A DNA stretch of 64,000 bases. It comes from Dillenia suffruticosa. Lineage: Eukaryota > Streptophyta > Magnoliopsida > Dilleniales > Dilleniaceae. Location of the stretch: assembly GCA_033439265.1 (NCBI GenBank), contig JAVTVX010000026.1, forward strand, positions 15,805,398-15,869,397, given 5' to 3'. The notes under the pieces were generated by a model. It saw nothing but the letters and a program-made list of their open reading frames with translations. It ran no database searches and was not told the DNA's origin. Position numbers and translations under genes: made by a program. This document shows, piece by piece, positions 47,805 through 59,320 of this stretch; within the stretch, counting starts at the first letter, position 1, and every line of letters starts with the position of its first letter.

Positions 47805-50440
47805 ATAGAAACAAGCAAGTGGGTTGTGGGAGTACCTTGAGAGTGTCACATCGAATGGAAACAGTGTGTTACTGTTTTCCCTCTTTTTTTTTTTTTTTTT
47901 TTCTCTTTTTTTATGTTTCTTATTTCTTTTACTTATTTTTGTTATCCATTTACCTTTTTTTTTCACATTTTTCCCTTCCATTTTTTTTCTTTTCTTTTTT
48001 CTTTTTACTTTTTTTTTTGGATTTGTTTCTCTTTTTCCTTTTTTTTAATTCTTTTTTTCACTTTTCACATTTTTTTTTTACTTCTTTTTTAGTATTCCAC
48101 TGTTATTGATTTGTTACTTTTGTTTTTTTTACTTCCCTTTTTACCCGTTTACCTTTCTTTTTACTTATTCTTTTTTTATTTCTTTTTTTTCACCCTTCAC
48201 CATTCTTCTTCTTCTTCTTCTCTCTCTTTTTTTTTATTTTTTTTTTCACCCTTCACTTTTTTTATTATACTATTATTGGTTTACTACTGTTTTTTTTCTT
48301 TACTTCTTTTTTTTGTTTCTTCTTTTTCTTTTTTATTTTTTTTTCCATCCTTTACTCGTAGAGAGAAGAAAGTAGGAGAGAATGTCATCTCAAATGGAAA
48401 CAATTGGCTATTGTTTTCTCTTTTTTTAGGACTTTCTTCTTTGGGGAGGGGCATTACTTTGGGAGTGCCACCTAAGACGTGGGTTACTATTCCCCCTCAT
48501 TTTTCCCTTTGTTTGGTGTTCCATTTTTTACCCATTTACATTTTTTTACTTTTTCTCTTTTTTTTTCACCCTATACCCTTCTTATTTTTTTTACATTTTT
48601 TGGGTTTTTTCTTATTATTTTTTATTGTTATTTCTTTTTTTCACTCCTTTTTTTATTTTACTGTTACCAATTTGTTACTGTTCTTTTTTTATTTCTTTTT
48701 TTGTTTCTTCTTTTCATTGTTTACTTTTTTTTTCAACCCTTCAATTGTGCGAGAGTAGGAGTAGGAAGAGGAGTGAGAGGGAATGACACCTCAGATGGGA
48801 ATATTTTGCCATCGTTCCCTTTTTTTTGGGGTTTTCTTTTTTTTTTTTTTCACCCTTTACTATTTTTTTTACTTCTTTTTTTTAGATTCCTCTATTTCCG
48901 GTTCACTACTATTTTCATTTTTTTATTACTTTTTTTGTTTTTTGTTTTTATTTTTTTACTTTTTTTTTTTATCTTTCACCCGTTACCATTTTCCTCGAAT
49001 AGAAACAAGCAAGTGGGTAAGAGAAGTGCCACGGCGGATAGGAACAGTGCTACGTCCCCTGTTTTTTTTTCCTCTATTTTGGTGTTTCTTATTTTTTTTA
49101 CTTATTTTTGTCACCCATTTACCTTTTTTTCACATTTTTCCCTTTCCTTCCCCCCCCCCCCAAATTTTTTTTTTACTTTTTTGGGTTTGTTTTTCTTCTC
49201 CCTTTTTTTTTAATTTTTTTTTCACCCTTCACATTTCTTTTTTTTTTTCACTCTTTTTTTAGGGCTTCACTATTATTGGTTTGCTATTTTTGCTTTTTAT
49301 TTTAATTTCTTTTTTACCTATTTACCTTTCTTTTTGCTTATTCTTTTTTTATTTCTTTTTTTCACCCTACACCCTTCTTCTTCTTTCTTTCTTTCTTTTT
49401 TTTTTTTTTTTACTTTTTTTGGGTTTCTTCTACTCTCTATTTTTTTTAAATTTTTTTTCAAACCTTCACCCTTCTTTTTTTTTATTATTTTTTTGTTTTA
49501 CTGTTACTGATTTACTATTACTTTTTTTTTTCTTTATTTCTAATTTTTGGTTCCTTGTTTTCTACCCTTTACTCACGGGGAAGGAGGAAGTGGGAGGGAA
49601 TGCCACCTTTGACGGTAACAAATGGCTATTGGTTTTTTTTTTTTTTTTTTTTATGGGGTTTCTTCTTTAGGAAGGGGAGTACCATGAGAGTGCCACCTAG
49701 GACATGGGTTACTATTCCCCCGTTTTTTTACTTCATTTGGTGTTTCATCATCTTATTTTATTTTTACTTATTTTTTTCACCTATTTACCATTTTTTTCTT
49801 CTTTTTTTTCACCATTTTCCTATTTTTTTTTCTTTCTTTGGGTCTTTTCTTTTTCTTTTTTTCTTCTTCTTCTTTTTCACATTTCGCTCTTCTTTTTTTC
49901 ACTCATTTTCTTTTGGATTTCATTCTTACCGGTTTGTTACTTTTACTTTTTTTTTTATTCATTTACCTTTTTTTGCTTCTTTTGTTTTTTTTTACCATAG
50001 ACCCTTCTTTTTTTTACATTTTTGGGGTTTTTTCTTATTCTTTTTTATTTTTACTTCTTATTTTCACAATTCACATTTTTTTTTCATTCATTTTTTTATT
50101 CTATTGTTACCGTTTTTTTTTACTTCTGTTTTTTTGTTTCTTCTTTTCATTTTTCAATCGTGCGGAAGGGGAGAGTGGGAGAAAATGAACCTCGGATGGG
50201 AGCAGTTAGCCACTGTTCCCTATTTTTTTGACGTTTTTTCTTCCTTTGTTTTACTTTTTTTCACTTTTTATCCTTCATTTTTTTTCTATTTTTTTTTTAC
50301 TTCTTTTTTCACTTTTTACTCTTTTTTTCACTCTTTTTTTATTAAATTCCTGTTTCCTATTATTTCCCTTTTTTTACTACTTTTTTGTTTTTGTTTTTGT
50401 TTTTTACTTTTTTTTTTTACCTTTTACCTCTTTACCATTT
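47805..50440 (+). repeat. T-rich higher-order tandem array, two ~1.2 kb units
   Basis: About 2.6 kb of T-rich DNA broken by short GC-richer islands in a fixed order. Island A (ATAGAAACAAGCAAGTGGG) starts at 47805 and 48999. Island B (GGCTATTG core) is at 48406 and 49624. Island C (GGGTTACTATTCCCC) is at 48481 and 49706. Island D (GATGGGA..GCCA.CGTTCCC type) is at about 48792 and 50193. Periods for A to C are 1194, 1218 and 1225 bases. D differs by an extra ~180 bases in unit 2. T-rich arms between islands also correspond (TTATTGATTTGTTACT / TTATTGGTTTGCTATT and others). Long Phe-rich frames here are not genes. Confidence 0.8.
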
Positions 50441-50672
50441 TCTTTTAATAATTATTACACACTAAAAAAAACAAATCTGGCCAAGGTCGTACCTTGTGAG
50501 GCTAGAACCCTCCTAATATCATTTATATATAAATAATAATTTCTATGACTAATCGGCCAGGAAACACGTCCTTAGTATTTCCCGGTGGGTAATCGGGTCC
50601 GGGTTCAGCTCTTTATGGGTACAAGAACCGGACCGCCAAACACGTCCTTGAGGAAGGCTTAAACCATTTGAA

Positions 50673-50688
50673 ACGACGTCGTCACGTG
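50673..50688. promoter_or_regulatory. ACGACGTCGT palindrome overlapping a CACGTG G-box
   Basis: ACGACGTCGT at 50673-50682 is directly followed by CACGTG at 50683-50688, about 120 bases before the bL32m ATG. Both are bZIP/bHLH-type cores by general knowledge. Confidence 0.6.
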
Positions 50689-50804
50689 AAACCCCTCCTT
50701 TTCCCTTCTCAATCAATTCTGCCCTCGCTTGGGCTCGCTGCCTAGTCTTTTGATTCTGGGACGACGTAGAGAGTGAAAGAGAGCTGACTTCGGCGGCGGT
50801 ATCT

Positions 50805-53800
50805 ATGGCGTTCACGGCGGTGAATTTACTAAAGAAAGCCGCCACTGTGACGGAATCCGGCGCCCTGATCGGTCTAAAAAGATTCACTCACTCTCTTGCT
50901 TTACCTTCCCCTCTAGGTTCTTCCATCACTCCTCCAATTCAATCTCCACCGTTGGTTCTCCCCGAAGATGATCAAAACCCTAATTTCTCTTCCCACGGTT
51001 CGCTGGAGCTCATGGCCGTCCCCAAAAAGAAGGTTAATTTCTATTTCAGTTCTCTCTTTAATGAGGTTGAATCCTAAAACATGCGTTCTTTCTTAGTACT
51101 CTGAGGATGTTCCTCCTGTTTGAACTTTGAGAACTGCTACCATAGATGATGAGATTAGGACTTCAAATCTTCGGAGCCATGACTTAATTGAAAATTGGAC
51201 CTTGAGAAGTACATGAGCTATCTAAAAACACGCCACATAAAGTTTGATTAATTCTTGATTTTTTGATTAAGTTGCATTTTTCGAGGATAAATAGGATGTT
51301 CACGCGCGAAGTTAGAAATTTATATTCGGGTGACATCCATAACGATTTCACGTGCAGTGGTTATAATTTTTAGAGGGACAATTATATTAGAAATTTTGAA
51401 ATTGTATATAAATAATATAAATATATATTTTTTCTTAGCTCCTCTTGCCCCTGGTGGCCATGGATACATTACGACTCTGATTGCAAATTTTATTTGCACC
51501 AGCCCAGAGTTTGTTAAGACTATAACAATTGGTCTCATAGTGTGGGTCTCAGGTTTAACATAGTGCGTATGCGCACGCGCACACACACATCTCTCTAATA
51601 ACCGCAGTGTTTGACATGGAATGCATGGCATGCTTGCTAATGTTCTTTGGAAAAGCATAGACATGCTAGCAACTCACCTGCGAAAATTTTTGAATCACTG
51701 TTGTATATGTTTATTTGGTTAGACAGCATAAACTCTCTTTGATATTTTGACCTTTATTTTATCTAATGATCTTCTAATTTCATGAAGATTTGGGTTAGAT
51801 TTTTTAAGATTTACCTTCTGAATTGGAAGTCAGTACAAGCATTTTTTGGCTTAAAAGGATGTTCCTAATTGCCTTTAGCCCTGACTTGAGGGTGAGCTTA
51901 TGTAGGAAAATATTGGATATGTTTAACTAGAGAATTTGAATGTGATGGGGAACCCTGTAGTTTGTATGCAATATCACTCCAAGCGGTATGTAAATGGGCT
52001 AAATAGTTTTTTAGGCCTCGTGTTTTTTTGAACCTAGTCCAACAAGCCATGGCATGGTCATTTATTATTAGCATCAATCCTTGTCTGCCTTATATATTAC
52101 TAATTGTGTTATGGTTATATCATGCATGCAACTCTATCTGTACTTTTTATGTTGTTTTTCATGTTCTATGTTTAGTGATGGGCTTTGTTTTTTTTTGGGG
52201 GGGGGGGATGTGTGAACAGGCTGAAAATGCCAGTGTACTGTTAAGCACCTAAGGGGTGAAGCAAGAAATTTATGTCGAGAGGGCTAAGCATAACATGCAT
52301 TTAGGGATATAATTTAAGTTATAGTTGTGGTTATAATTTTTAGGGCACAAATAACATTTAGGTGTAATCTTTGAATTGTATGTGTGTGTATGTATAATCA
52401 TATACATATATATTCTTTAAAATTTAGGAGGGCAGCTCCGCCCCTTCCTGATTACACCTTGGACTTCATCTCCAAATCAATAGCCTTTAAGAGTTACTAA
52501 TGTTCAGTAGTATGGGTGCCTCGGCCTTCTGTGATTATAAATACATAGTAGAGTGAATAGAAGAAAAGTAATTTAGATATTGAGAACGATTGCGGTTATT
52601 ACCTGTGTGTTACAATGAGCATACCAACTAAATTGGCGTGTTCACAACTTTAATGATAAACTAAAAAAGAAAAAAGAAATGACCTATTGCTCTTGTTGTA
52701 CATTTAATCTCATACATAATAAGAAAAAATCTCATCATCTTGTTAACTGTGTATCGTTGTAAGGTGATGAATCTGATCAATGATGCTTTCCGCTCTTCAC
52801 AGGTTTCTAAGCATAAAAGAGGCATTAGAAATGGACCAAAAGCTTTGAAGCCCACTCCTGTGATAATTCGATGCAAGTAAGTTGTGTTTTTAATTGCTTC
52901 TACGATATGTTTGACCTAAAAGTCAATTCCCTGTTGAAAAAGAGGCCGATACTCTCTTTCTTAATTTGCCTTAATAATTCATCTTCTGTTGGTATTATGT
53001 GCTTTAAGGGGTAAATGGCACCGACATCATATGCATTTGAGTGGACATCTAGTGAGTGTCAACTTAGCTTAATAAAGTCATTAGGTTATGCAACCTATTG
53101 TTGGCATGTGAATTGTTTTATTTCTTCTACCAGATCATGGGCCATATTCCAATTTACGTTATTCATTTTATAAGAATCCCATTGATTTAGTGGTACAAAT
53201 CCTCTCCCCCAACCTGATAATTTCAGATTCAAATCCTTGTAAAAAAAAAAAAAAAGAATCCAATTGATTTAAAAGGTTTTCTTATCGATTATTTTTTTTT
53301 TACTTTGGGTGAAAAATGATAATCATGGGCCATCTTCAACCTCTTTATTAAGGATTTTGGGTGGAAATGGACATTGGCAGTTCAATGTCATGTAGGTTGT
53401 TACATTTTTCCTTGTAATTTGGAGTTATTACGTCAACTTTGTTTATCAGTGCAAACAAAAACTTATGAGTTGCAAAATTCAATAAACATGAGGAGAAGTT
53501 CTGAAAGTTCTGGTTCTGGACATATCCTAGTCCTTTTGAAAAGTGGGTGCTCTTGAAGGTGTTCCAGTGGGTATCATTTTGCATGTTCTGAAGCAGATGC
53601 CCCTAAAGTTTTGGCACCATTAGTTCTATGGCTTCTCTAGCCAGAATATTGAGACACCTTTAAATGGTTGGAATGAATTCTAATGCCTAGAAATTTTGAA
53701 GTATTCTGTGTGTGTTGTGACGAGTGAGATCGATTTTCATCCTTGTCTGCATTCCTTCTCCTGTTTGCAGAAGCTGTGGCCGAGTCAAGTTGCCTCACTT

Positions 53801-53849
53801 CTACTGTTGCAGTGGGGATAGGGGAAGAACTGGGGAAGGAAATGATTAA
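50805..53849 (+). CDS. Mitochondrial ribosomal protein bL32m
   Basis: Three exons: 50805-51032, 52803-52876 and 53771-53849, joining to 126 residues. The N-terminal ~70 residues (MAFTAVNLLKKAATVTESGA, arginine/serine-rich, few acidic residues early) look like a mitochondrial targeting extension. The bL32 core begins at MAVPKKKVSKHKRGIRNG, then PKALKPTPVIIRCKSCGRVK and LPHFYCCSGD. The zinc-type cysteines C100/C103 and C113/C114 are kept, with the second pair adjacent rather than CXXC. The acidic, Gly-rich end GRTGEGND is short. It should act in the large subunit of the mitochondrial ribosome. Intron 1 (51033-52802) contains a T/G homopolymer junction at about 52188-52207. Intron 2 carries a SINE. 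Confidence 0.92.
53190..53254 (+). mobile_element. Minimal tRNA-like SINE in bL32m intron 2
   Basis: A 51-base body and an A14 tail are flanked by a 17-base target duplication with one mismatch (53173-53189 and 53255-53271, AGAATCC.ATTGATTTA). The body has TTAGTGGTACAAA (box-A-like) and AGATTCAAATCC (box-B-like), and aligns with the element at 4996-5093. The clear duplication supports a retroposition event despite the small size. Confidence 0.75.
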
Positions 53850-56272
53850 AGATGCTGACTTGTTCCATGCTTTTGTAGTACCAAATGGTGGTAGGCTTAT
53901 ATAACAACTGCCTCTGTAGACCCTCTCTCTCTCATGTTTTTTGAGAAATCAGATGGTGATTTTCCTTATAGTTGTAGATTGATTGTGTTTCTTTGAAGCT
54001 TTTCGTACAAAATTTATGGTGTGGAAGGCTTCGCCACTTTTGTCTGGTGATGAGCCATAACCATCACCCAATAAAACTAGGGTTTGGACAGGGAGGTTCC
54101 AGTGTTCCACAACTTCTTCTGGTATATGAAGAGCCATATGAAATATGACCTCTTTCTCACTCCCGCGTGTGCTCATGCGCGCCCCAAGTCATTATCCTTG
54201 ATAAACCCTTTTTACGGGCGTCAGTTGTTTGAACATATGTGAAATCTGGGTTGAAATGTGAGGATTGTCATTCTTATCCTTATATTGTCACAAATGAAGC
54301 ACCGTTGCAGTCATTCTCAGCATCTCCAATTTTGTCACTGCCACCAAATTTTCCGTTGTTGCTTGCCAACTTCCACTGCCCTTTGTCCACCACTCCCGTC
54401 TTAATCACCATCACAAGCTAAAAATATCACCTACTCATTGTATAATCTTCCACTCAAATACCATTGCAGGTATAGAATGGAAAGGGTCTGTTATCCAAGT
54501 TTTCGATTTATGAACAAATTCAATTTTGTTAATTATGTATTTGAAGGTCCAATTATTATATATGATGTTAAAGAATGGAGGGTTGTTGACATAATGCAGA
54601 TTATGCCAAAGGCATAAACCGAGTAAAGTATGGAAAATATATTAGCTGGTGGCGGTCACCATGAGAGATGCTAGCCAAGTATTCTCTATGTTTGCCTGAA
54701 AAAATAGAAAGAAAAGAATGATTGCCCTTGCTTGCAAAACCTCTATGAAAATTCGAAAAAAGTGCAGATGCGACTATACGTGGCAATTAGGGATATGGTA
54801 TTTTATCGGTGTACTATCAGTATTTTGATGGGTATAACAGTGCAAAGTAGGTATTAGTTCTAATCTAAAATTAAAGAAAGAATAAGTTCAGGGTAAAATG
54901 GAGAGAAATACAATAGTATTTATGATTTTTTTTATTTTCACCGTCGAGTTTTATCCGATTAATCCGGTTTAAATATTGTATGGTCTATTTTAAGGATTGA
55001 CTCTCTCAAATTCTTTTTCGTCATTTTCAGTGTTAGTTAAGGGGGTAGAGTACCCTTAATTACTCAACGAAAGGAGTTTGATACAGTATTTATGATTATA
55101 ATTCCATATAAGTGAAGTTATGTAATTTTTAAAAATTAAACAATATTTGTAATTATTATTTTTATAATTTATACTTTTCTTGAATTCTTAGGAGGTCTTT
55201 TCACCTGTGTTAACTATCTTTTTGAAGCAAATAGTGTTGAGAATAAAACTGAAATCGTTTTTCAGAAATTATTTTTGCTTTTATTTTTTCGGAAATAGAG
55301 GGTCACATTTATTTTTGCAACCTCTTTTTTTGGGACCCGGCAGTGTTATGAATGATGCGGTGAGCTCCAAACAAACGTATGAGCAACAAATGAACGAAAG
55401 GGGGACACGTGTCAGTAAGACGTGGGGTCACATGTACAGACACCAATACGTAACTAACTTCAACATGTCCTCACCTCTCACAGCAGCAGTGCCCAAAACC
55501 CCCTCTTCTCCCTCTCCTTCAGGGTTTTTCTCTCCCTCAGTAGATACCTCTCCCTCTCTCTCTCTCTCTCTCTTTCACGCGTCCCCCCTTTGCAGATTTC
55601 AAGTTCCAAGCAGAACTTAATGGCGGTGTCGGTTCTCACATAATGTACGTGCTTTTCTAGTGCCATTTTTCCTTTTTCTTATTTCGGTTATCACTGTCTG
55701 GAGACACTTAATCGGATCCTCTTGCTTCAACGTGTGGGTGTGTGTGAATCAAATGGGTGCATGTTTCTTGAATCCTCAGTAGCCTTCTCTTAGTCTTATG
55801 GTTCTTTTTCCTCTGGTTAAGCTGAATCTTGATTAGAATGTTAAATTCCATCAGCGTCTTGTAAACTGTGAGGTAATTGATGCTCATTAGTTGGAATTTT
55901 CTATTTGTATCAATCCTCATAGGATGATACTCCAGACATCCAAAATTTTACTATAATCATAAAAAAAAAAAAAAAAAATTAAAAAATCGAATGTTCATAA
56001 TCGTCTTGACTATTATCCAATTGCTACCATCTTACAGTGTCGATGGCCCCTTATTAGATTATCCAACAACCAATGTAGCATAATGTTTCCTTTCTAATTT
56101 TCTGACGAATCCATACCTTAGAAACGTGTAGAAAAATTGTACTCGTACGTGTCCATCTGTTGACAAAAAGACTCAGGCCTCTGCAATGATGCTTTAATGG
56201 TCTCGTAGCTGGTTATTATTAGTGAAATCCAAGAGTTCTAAAAGGAAAAAATTCCAAAAGAAAAAAAAAATA
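53850..56272. other. Spacer with a dispersed repeat and a promoter-like patch
   Basis: Holds the bL32m 3' flank, the dispersed repeat at 54925-55082, and at 55330-55640 a less AT-rich patch with a GACACGTGTC G-box near 55407 and a CT-rich run at 55553-55573. That patch could be the promoter and leader of a gene now lost, possibly the PHO1 pseudogene at 56273. No complete gene seen. Confidence 0.5.
54925..55082 (+). repeat. Dispersed repeat, copy 3
   Basis: Blocks GAGTTTTATCCGATTAAT, TTTAAATATTGTATGGTCTA, TTCTTTTTCGTCATTTTCA and GTAGAGTACCCTTAATTACTCAA align with copies at 29001 and 47215 in the same orientation. Confidence 0.6.
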
Positions 56273-57898
56273 ACGAAGTTTGGAAAAGGGTTCAAGAGGC
56301 AGATGGTGCCTGAATGGACAGAAGCTTATATGTACAATTTTTTGGTTGGAACATACGTAACATCTTCTCACTGTAGTATAATTTCAGATAAGCATACCAT
56401 AATATCTTCATCTGCAGGTTATTCGTCTTATAACTTCATGCCCCTTTAATATCATATATCGATCAAGTCGTTTCTTTGTCATCCAATGCATGTTTCACTG
56501 TATTTGTGCTGCTCTGAACTTTTCAGTTTCGCAATATCCTTATTCTGGCTTAGGTCCAGGCAATAAGAAGTGTGGAATACTACATTTGCTATTATGGCTG
56601 GGAAGACTCTTCCAGGTAAGACCAGTGTAATAGTGGCGTCTACAATGCGTGCTACTTCATTGTAGCAGTTATACTGTACTGGGCCTGTTTCATGCAGGTA
56701 TTAGCACCACTCTTTACCTTTGTTATTTTGTCTTCTTATTGAATTTCCCCCTTTTATGGATGATATCATGGCGTGTATGAAACGTAACTGTATTCTTAAG
56801 AACATATATTGGCTAAAAAAATAGGCAACTCCATGTTAGAGGGTTAGACAGTAAGACCCGAGATTTTAATGAGCATGGAATTTGTTGTTTAGCATAGCAA
56901 GCCAGATGTTGAGGTCAATAAGCTGACATCAACATATGGCATGATTGGTGGCACTTTTGTTCTTTTTAGGAATCCGCCAAGTGCTATAGGCAGTTAGAGA
57001 CATCCCTAGATCTATGAGTTGACTCTTTATATTTACACTACCAACATCATATGCATTTGGAAGTTATGCCCTTCGGGACTAATATTAGACCCTTTATATC
57101 TTGAAAAAGATAAACAAGAGGCTGGTGTGAGGATTTATGCTGGCTCATTGGCGCCTATTCTCTTCCTGCGCTGCATATATTAGCTTTAGCACACAGCAAC
57201 TAGCATTGCTTGTGAGCTTTTTTGCCTGTACGTCCTTCATGGTCTTAGTTTGCGACTTACCTGCCCCTTCCCAATCGATAGAAAATTAAACACTATCATT
57301 AGAAATGAGTTTTATTTCCAGAAATGGAGGGCCTGATGGTCTGTGATAATGCTGCAGTGCCTCCGGTGACTGTTTGAAGAGAAAGATCCAATTCATGGTT
57401 ACAATGGCTTGAAATACTTCCGGACAATTGCTGCATTAGATCATCATTCGAATGCAGAAAGGGGATAAGCTGGAAGGCTTTTGCATTCTCAGCTCACCTA
57501 GAGCAACAATTGTGAATACATATTGGGATATTGTGATGGACCGGGGTCTCCTGCGAAGGCACTCGAGGAATATTGGTTTAAGAGACAAGCTTGTAGTTTC
57601 ACACAGAAGTGTTTACTTCACAGCCATGGTAATTAATATCTAAAAGCTTTGATCCAATAGCTGTTTCTTTGCTGTCAAACTAACATGTTTATGGGATTCG
57701 ATGCAGGTTATGAATGTCATATTGAGATATGCCTGGCTGCAGTTAGTGCTGATACTTGATGTCATTACGTTCGGCGGAAAGGTTACGTCCATGACTTTTC
57801 CCTGCCCGGAGATACTTCGTCGTAGCATTAGAAGCTTCTTTCAGTGCTCTGGAAACAAAACTGAACAACGTTGGCGCATTCAAGAGTCTGTGCCCTAA
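56273..57898 (+). pseudogene. PHO1-like pseudogene with SPX and early membrane exons deleted
   Basis: Starts with KFGKGFKRQMVPEWTEAYM at 56273, but the initiator is ACG instead of ATG. After about 70 bases it jumps to exon 8 ([20 protein letters not shown] near 56440), so most of exon 1 and exons 2-7 are gone. Exon 9 follows with almost no intron (VQAIRSVEYYICYYGWEDSS, then CYFIVAVILYWACFMQ, ending 56697). Exon 10 is 57358-57626 ([20 protein letters not shown]), with a frameshift before NTYWDIVMDRGLLRRHS. Exon 11 starts at 57707 (VMNVILRYAWLQLVLILDV, ILRRSIRSFFQC). The end is out of frame from about 57850. It is closer to the PHO1-like gene at 30235 than the 42.2 kb fragment is in length kept. 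Not functional. Confidence 0.9.
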
Positions 57899-59091
57899 CT
57901 GCTATGATGCAGACATCAAGAAGGATGATTACGGATCAAAAAGGTCTTGATTCTACCAAATTGGAGCACTGAGGATGAGAACTTGCTTAGCCTCAAGGAT
58001 CGATCAATACACAAACCATGGTCTTGATTCCACCAAAATGGGAAAAAAAAATGTTCTTGAATACCAAGGAAATCAAATATATTAAGAACATGAGAATTAA
58101 AAGATAATCAGTTTAGCGGGTAACAGTGTTAGTGCTGGTGTTAGATTTTTTAAAAGACATGAATTTCAAATTTAAGAATAGAAAAAAAGTTGTATCCTAA
58201 AATATATTTGACAAGCAGAGGAATTAAATTTGTGACTAAGAATCTCGGTTAATTAAAAAAAAAAAGACATGTTAGGATTAGACTGATTGACGTGTTGGCT
58301 CAAAAATTCCCATCCATGCTTGTCGGGTCAAAAGTAACTGAACAAATTATTTTTAACGGCTGGGATTTGCATTCCTGACCTCACAATTTTAACTTCACAT
58401 GGTGTGCTCTAAACTTAATTATCTGAAAGGGTTTCTTCAAAGTTGACACATGAACTTATGTTTTAAGGTTATTTGGTCCCAGGAGGGTAGCTATGTATAA
58501 TTTTAAAAATTATAATTTAAAATATTATTTATCGCATTAAAATTTTGTAAATTAGGTTTTTCATTCTCAAAAAAACAAAAAAAAATTGTTGAGTCCTAGA
58601 AGGATGGCTCAATTAATAATAGCCTTTTGCTAGACATATTAGATGATAAAAATGTTATTAAACTCAAAATCTTTTTTTTTTCTTTATTACGTTGGATCAT
58701 GAATATTATAAAAATACATATATTATGAAGGTTTAAACATTTAATTTTGAAAAAAATATTTGAATAAAAGTTCTTTACCGATCGGGTATCCCTATAAAGA
58801 TAAGGTCAGAATCTTTTGGTTGCATTCCAACATTAATTTGATGATTTTTAGGGCATGGTGGGGTTGGAGTTACTGCAACATAAAAGCCAGTAATAATCAA
58901 ATCCGACTTTAATTTTAGGTTTAAATATATGGGGTGCAAATTTTATCAGAATACCCATCACCAATTAAAGTATTAAATATTTATAAATAATTATCAGAGT
59001 ATCACGTAATACATTCAAAGTAGCATAATCATTTCCAAATAAGCGACATATATAATTAATACATAAACAACACAAAACCCAAATTCCAAAA
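57899..59091. other. AT-rich spacer
   Basis: A short phrase (TGAAGGATGA.., GGTCTTGATT.CACCAAA) is repeated near 57940 and 58020. The rest is AT-rich with no gene or RNA seen. Confidence 0.5.
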
Positions 59092-59104
59092 GACCCACAA
59101 TACA

Positions 59105-59307
59105 CAACGTCTAATAGCTCAGTTGGTTCAGGAACTGATGTCCCTTAACCATGGTTCGGAGTTCGATCTCCCATGAGAATGGAAAAATCAGCGCTGGGAG
59201 ACCTGTCCCCTCAATTGGACCCTACAAGCGATCGATCGAGATTAGTAAGGGTGAAATCCTGGATACCGAGTTGGTGGCTTAACCATGGTATAAAAAAAAA
59301 AAAAAAG
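59105..59307 (+). mobile_element. tRNA-derived SINE with target-site duplication
   Basis: A perfect box A (TAGCTCAGTTGG, 59115-59126) lies 45 bases before a good box B (AGTTCGATCTCC at 59160-59171). A tRNA-unrelated body follows to about 59290 and ends in an A14 tail. The element is flanked by the 13-base direct repeat GACCCACAATACA at 59092-59104 and 59308-59320. The box spacing and tail define an RNA polymerase III retroposon. It lies between genes. Confidence 0.9.
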
Positions 59308-59320
59308 GACCCACAATACA

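Noticed and set aside
47819-50536. Many long overlapping open frames rich in Phe, Leu and Ser (up to about 297 codons)
   Set aside because: They arise from T-rich repeat sequence in all three frames and have no domain, splice or start support.
58590-58700. Possible extra SINE (GGATGGCTCAATTAATAATAGCC)
   Set aside because: Only a weak box-A resemblance, no box B, tail or target duplication.
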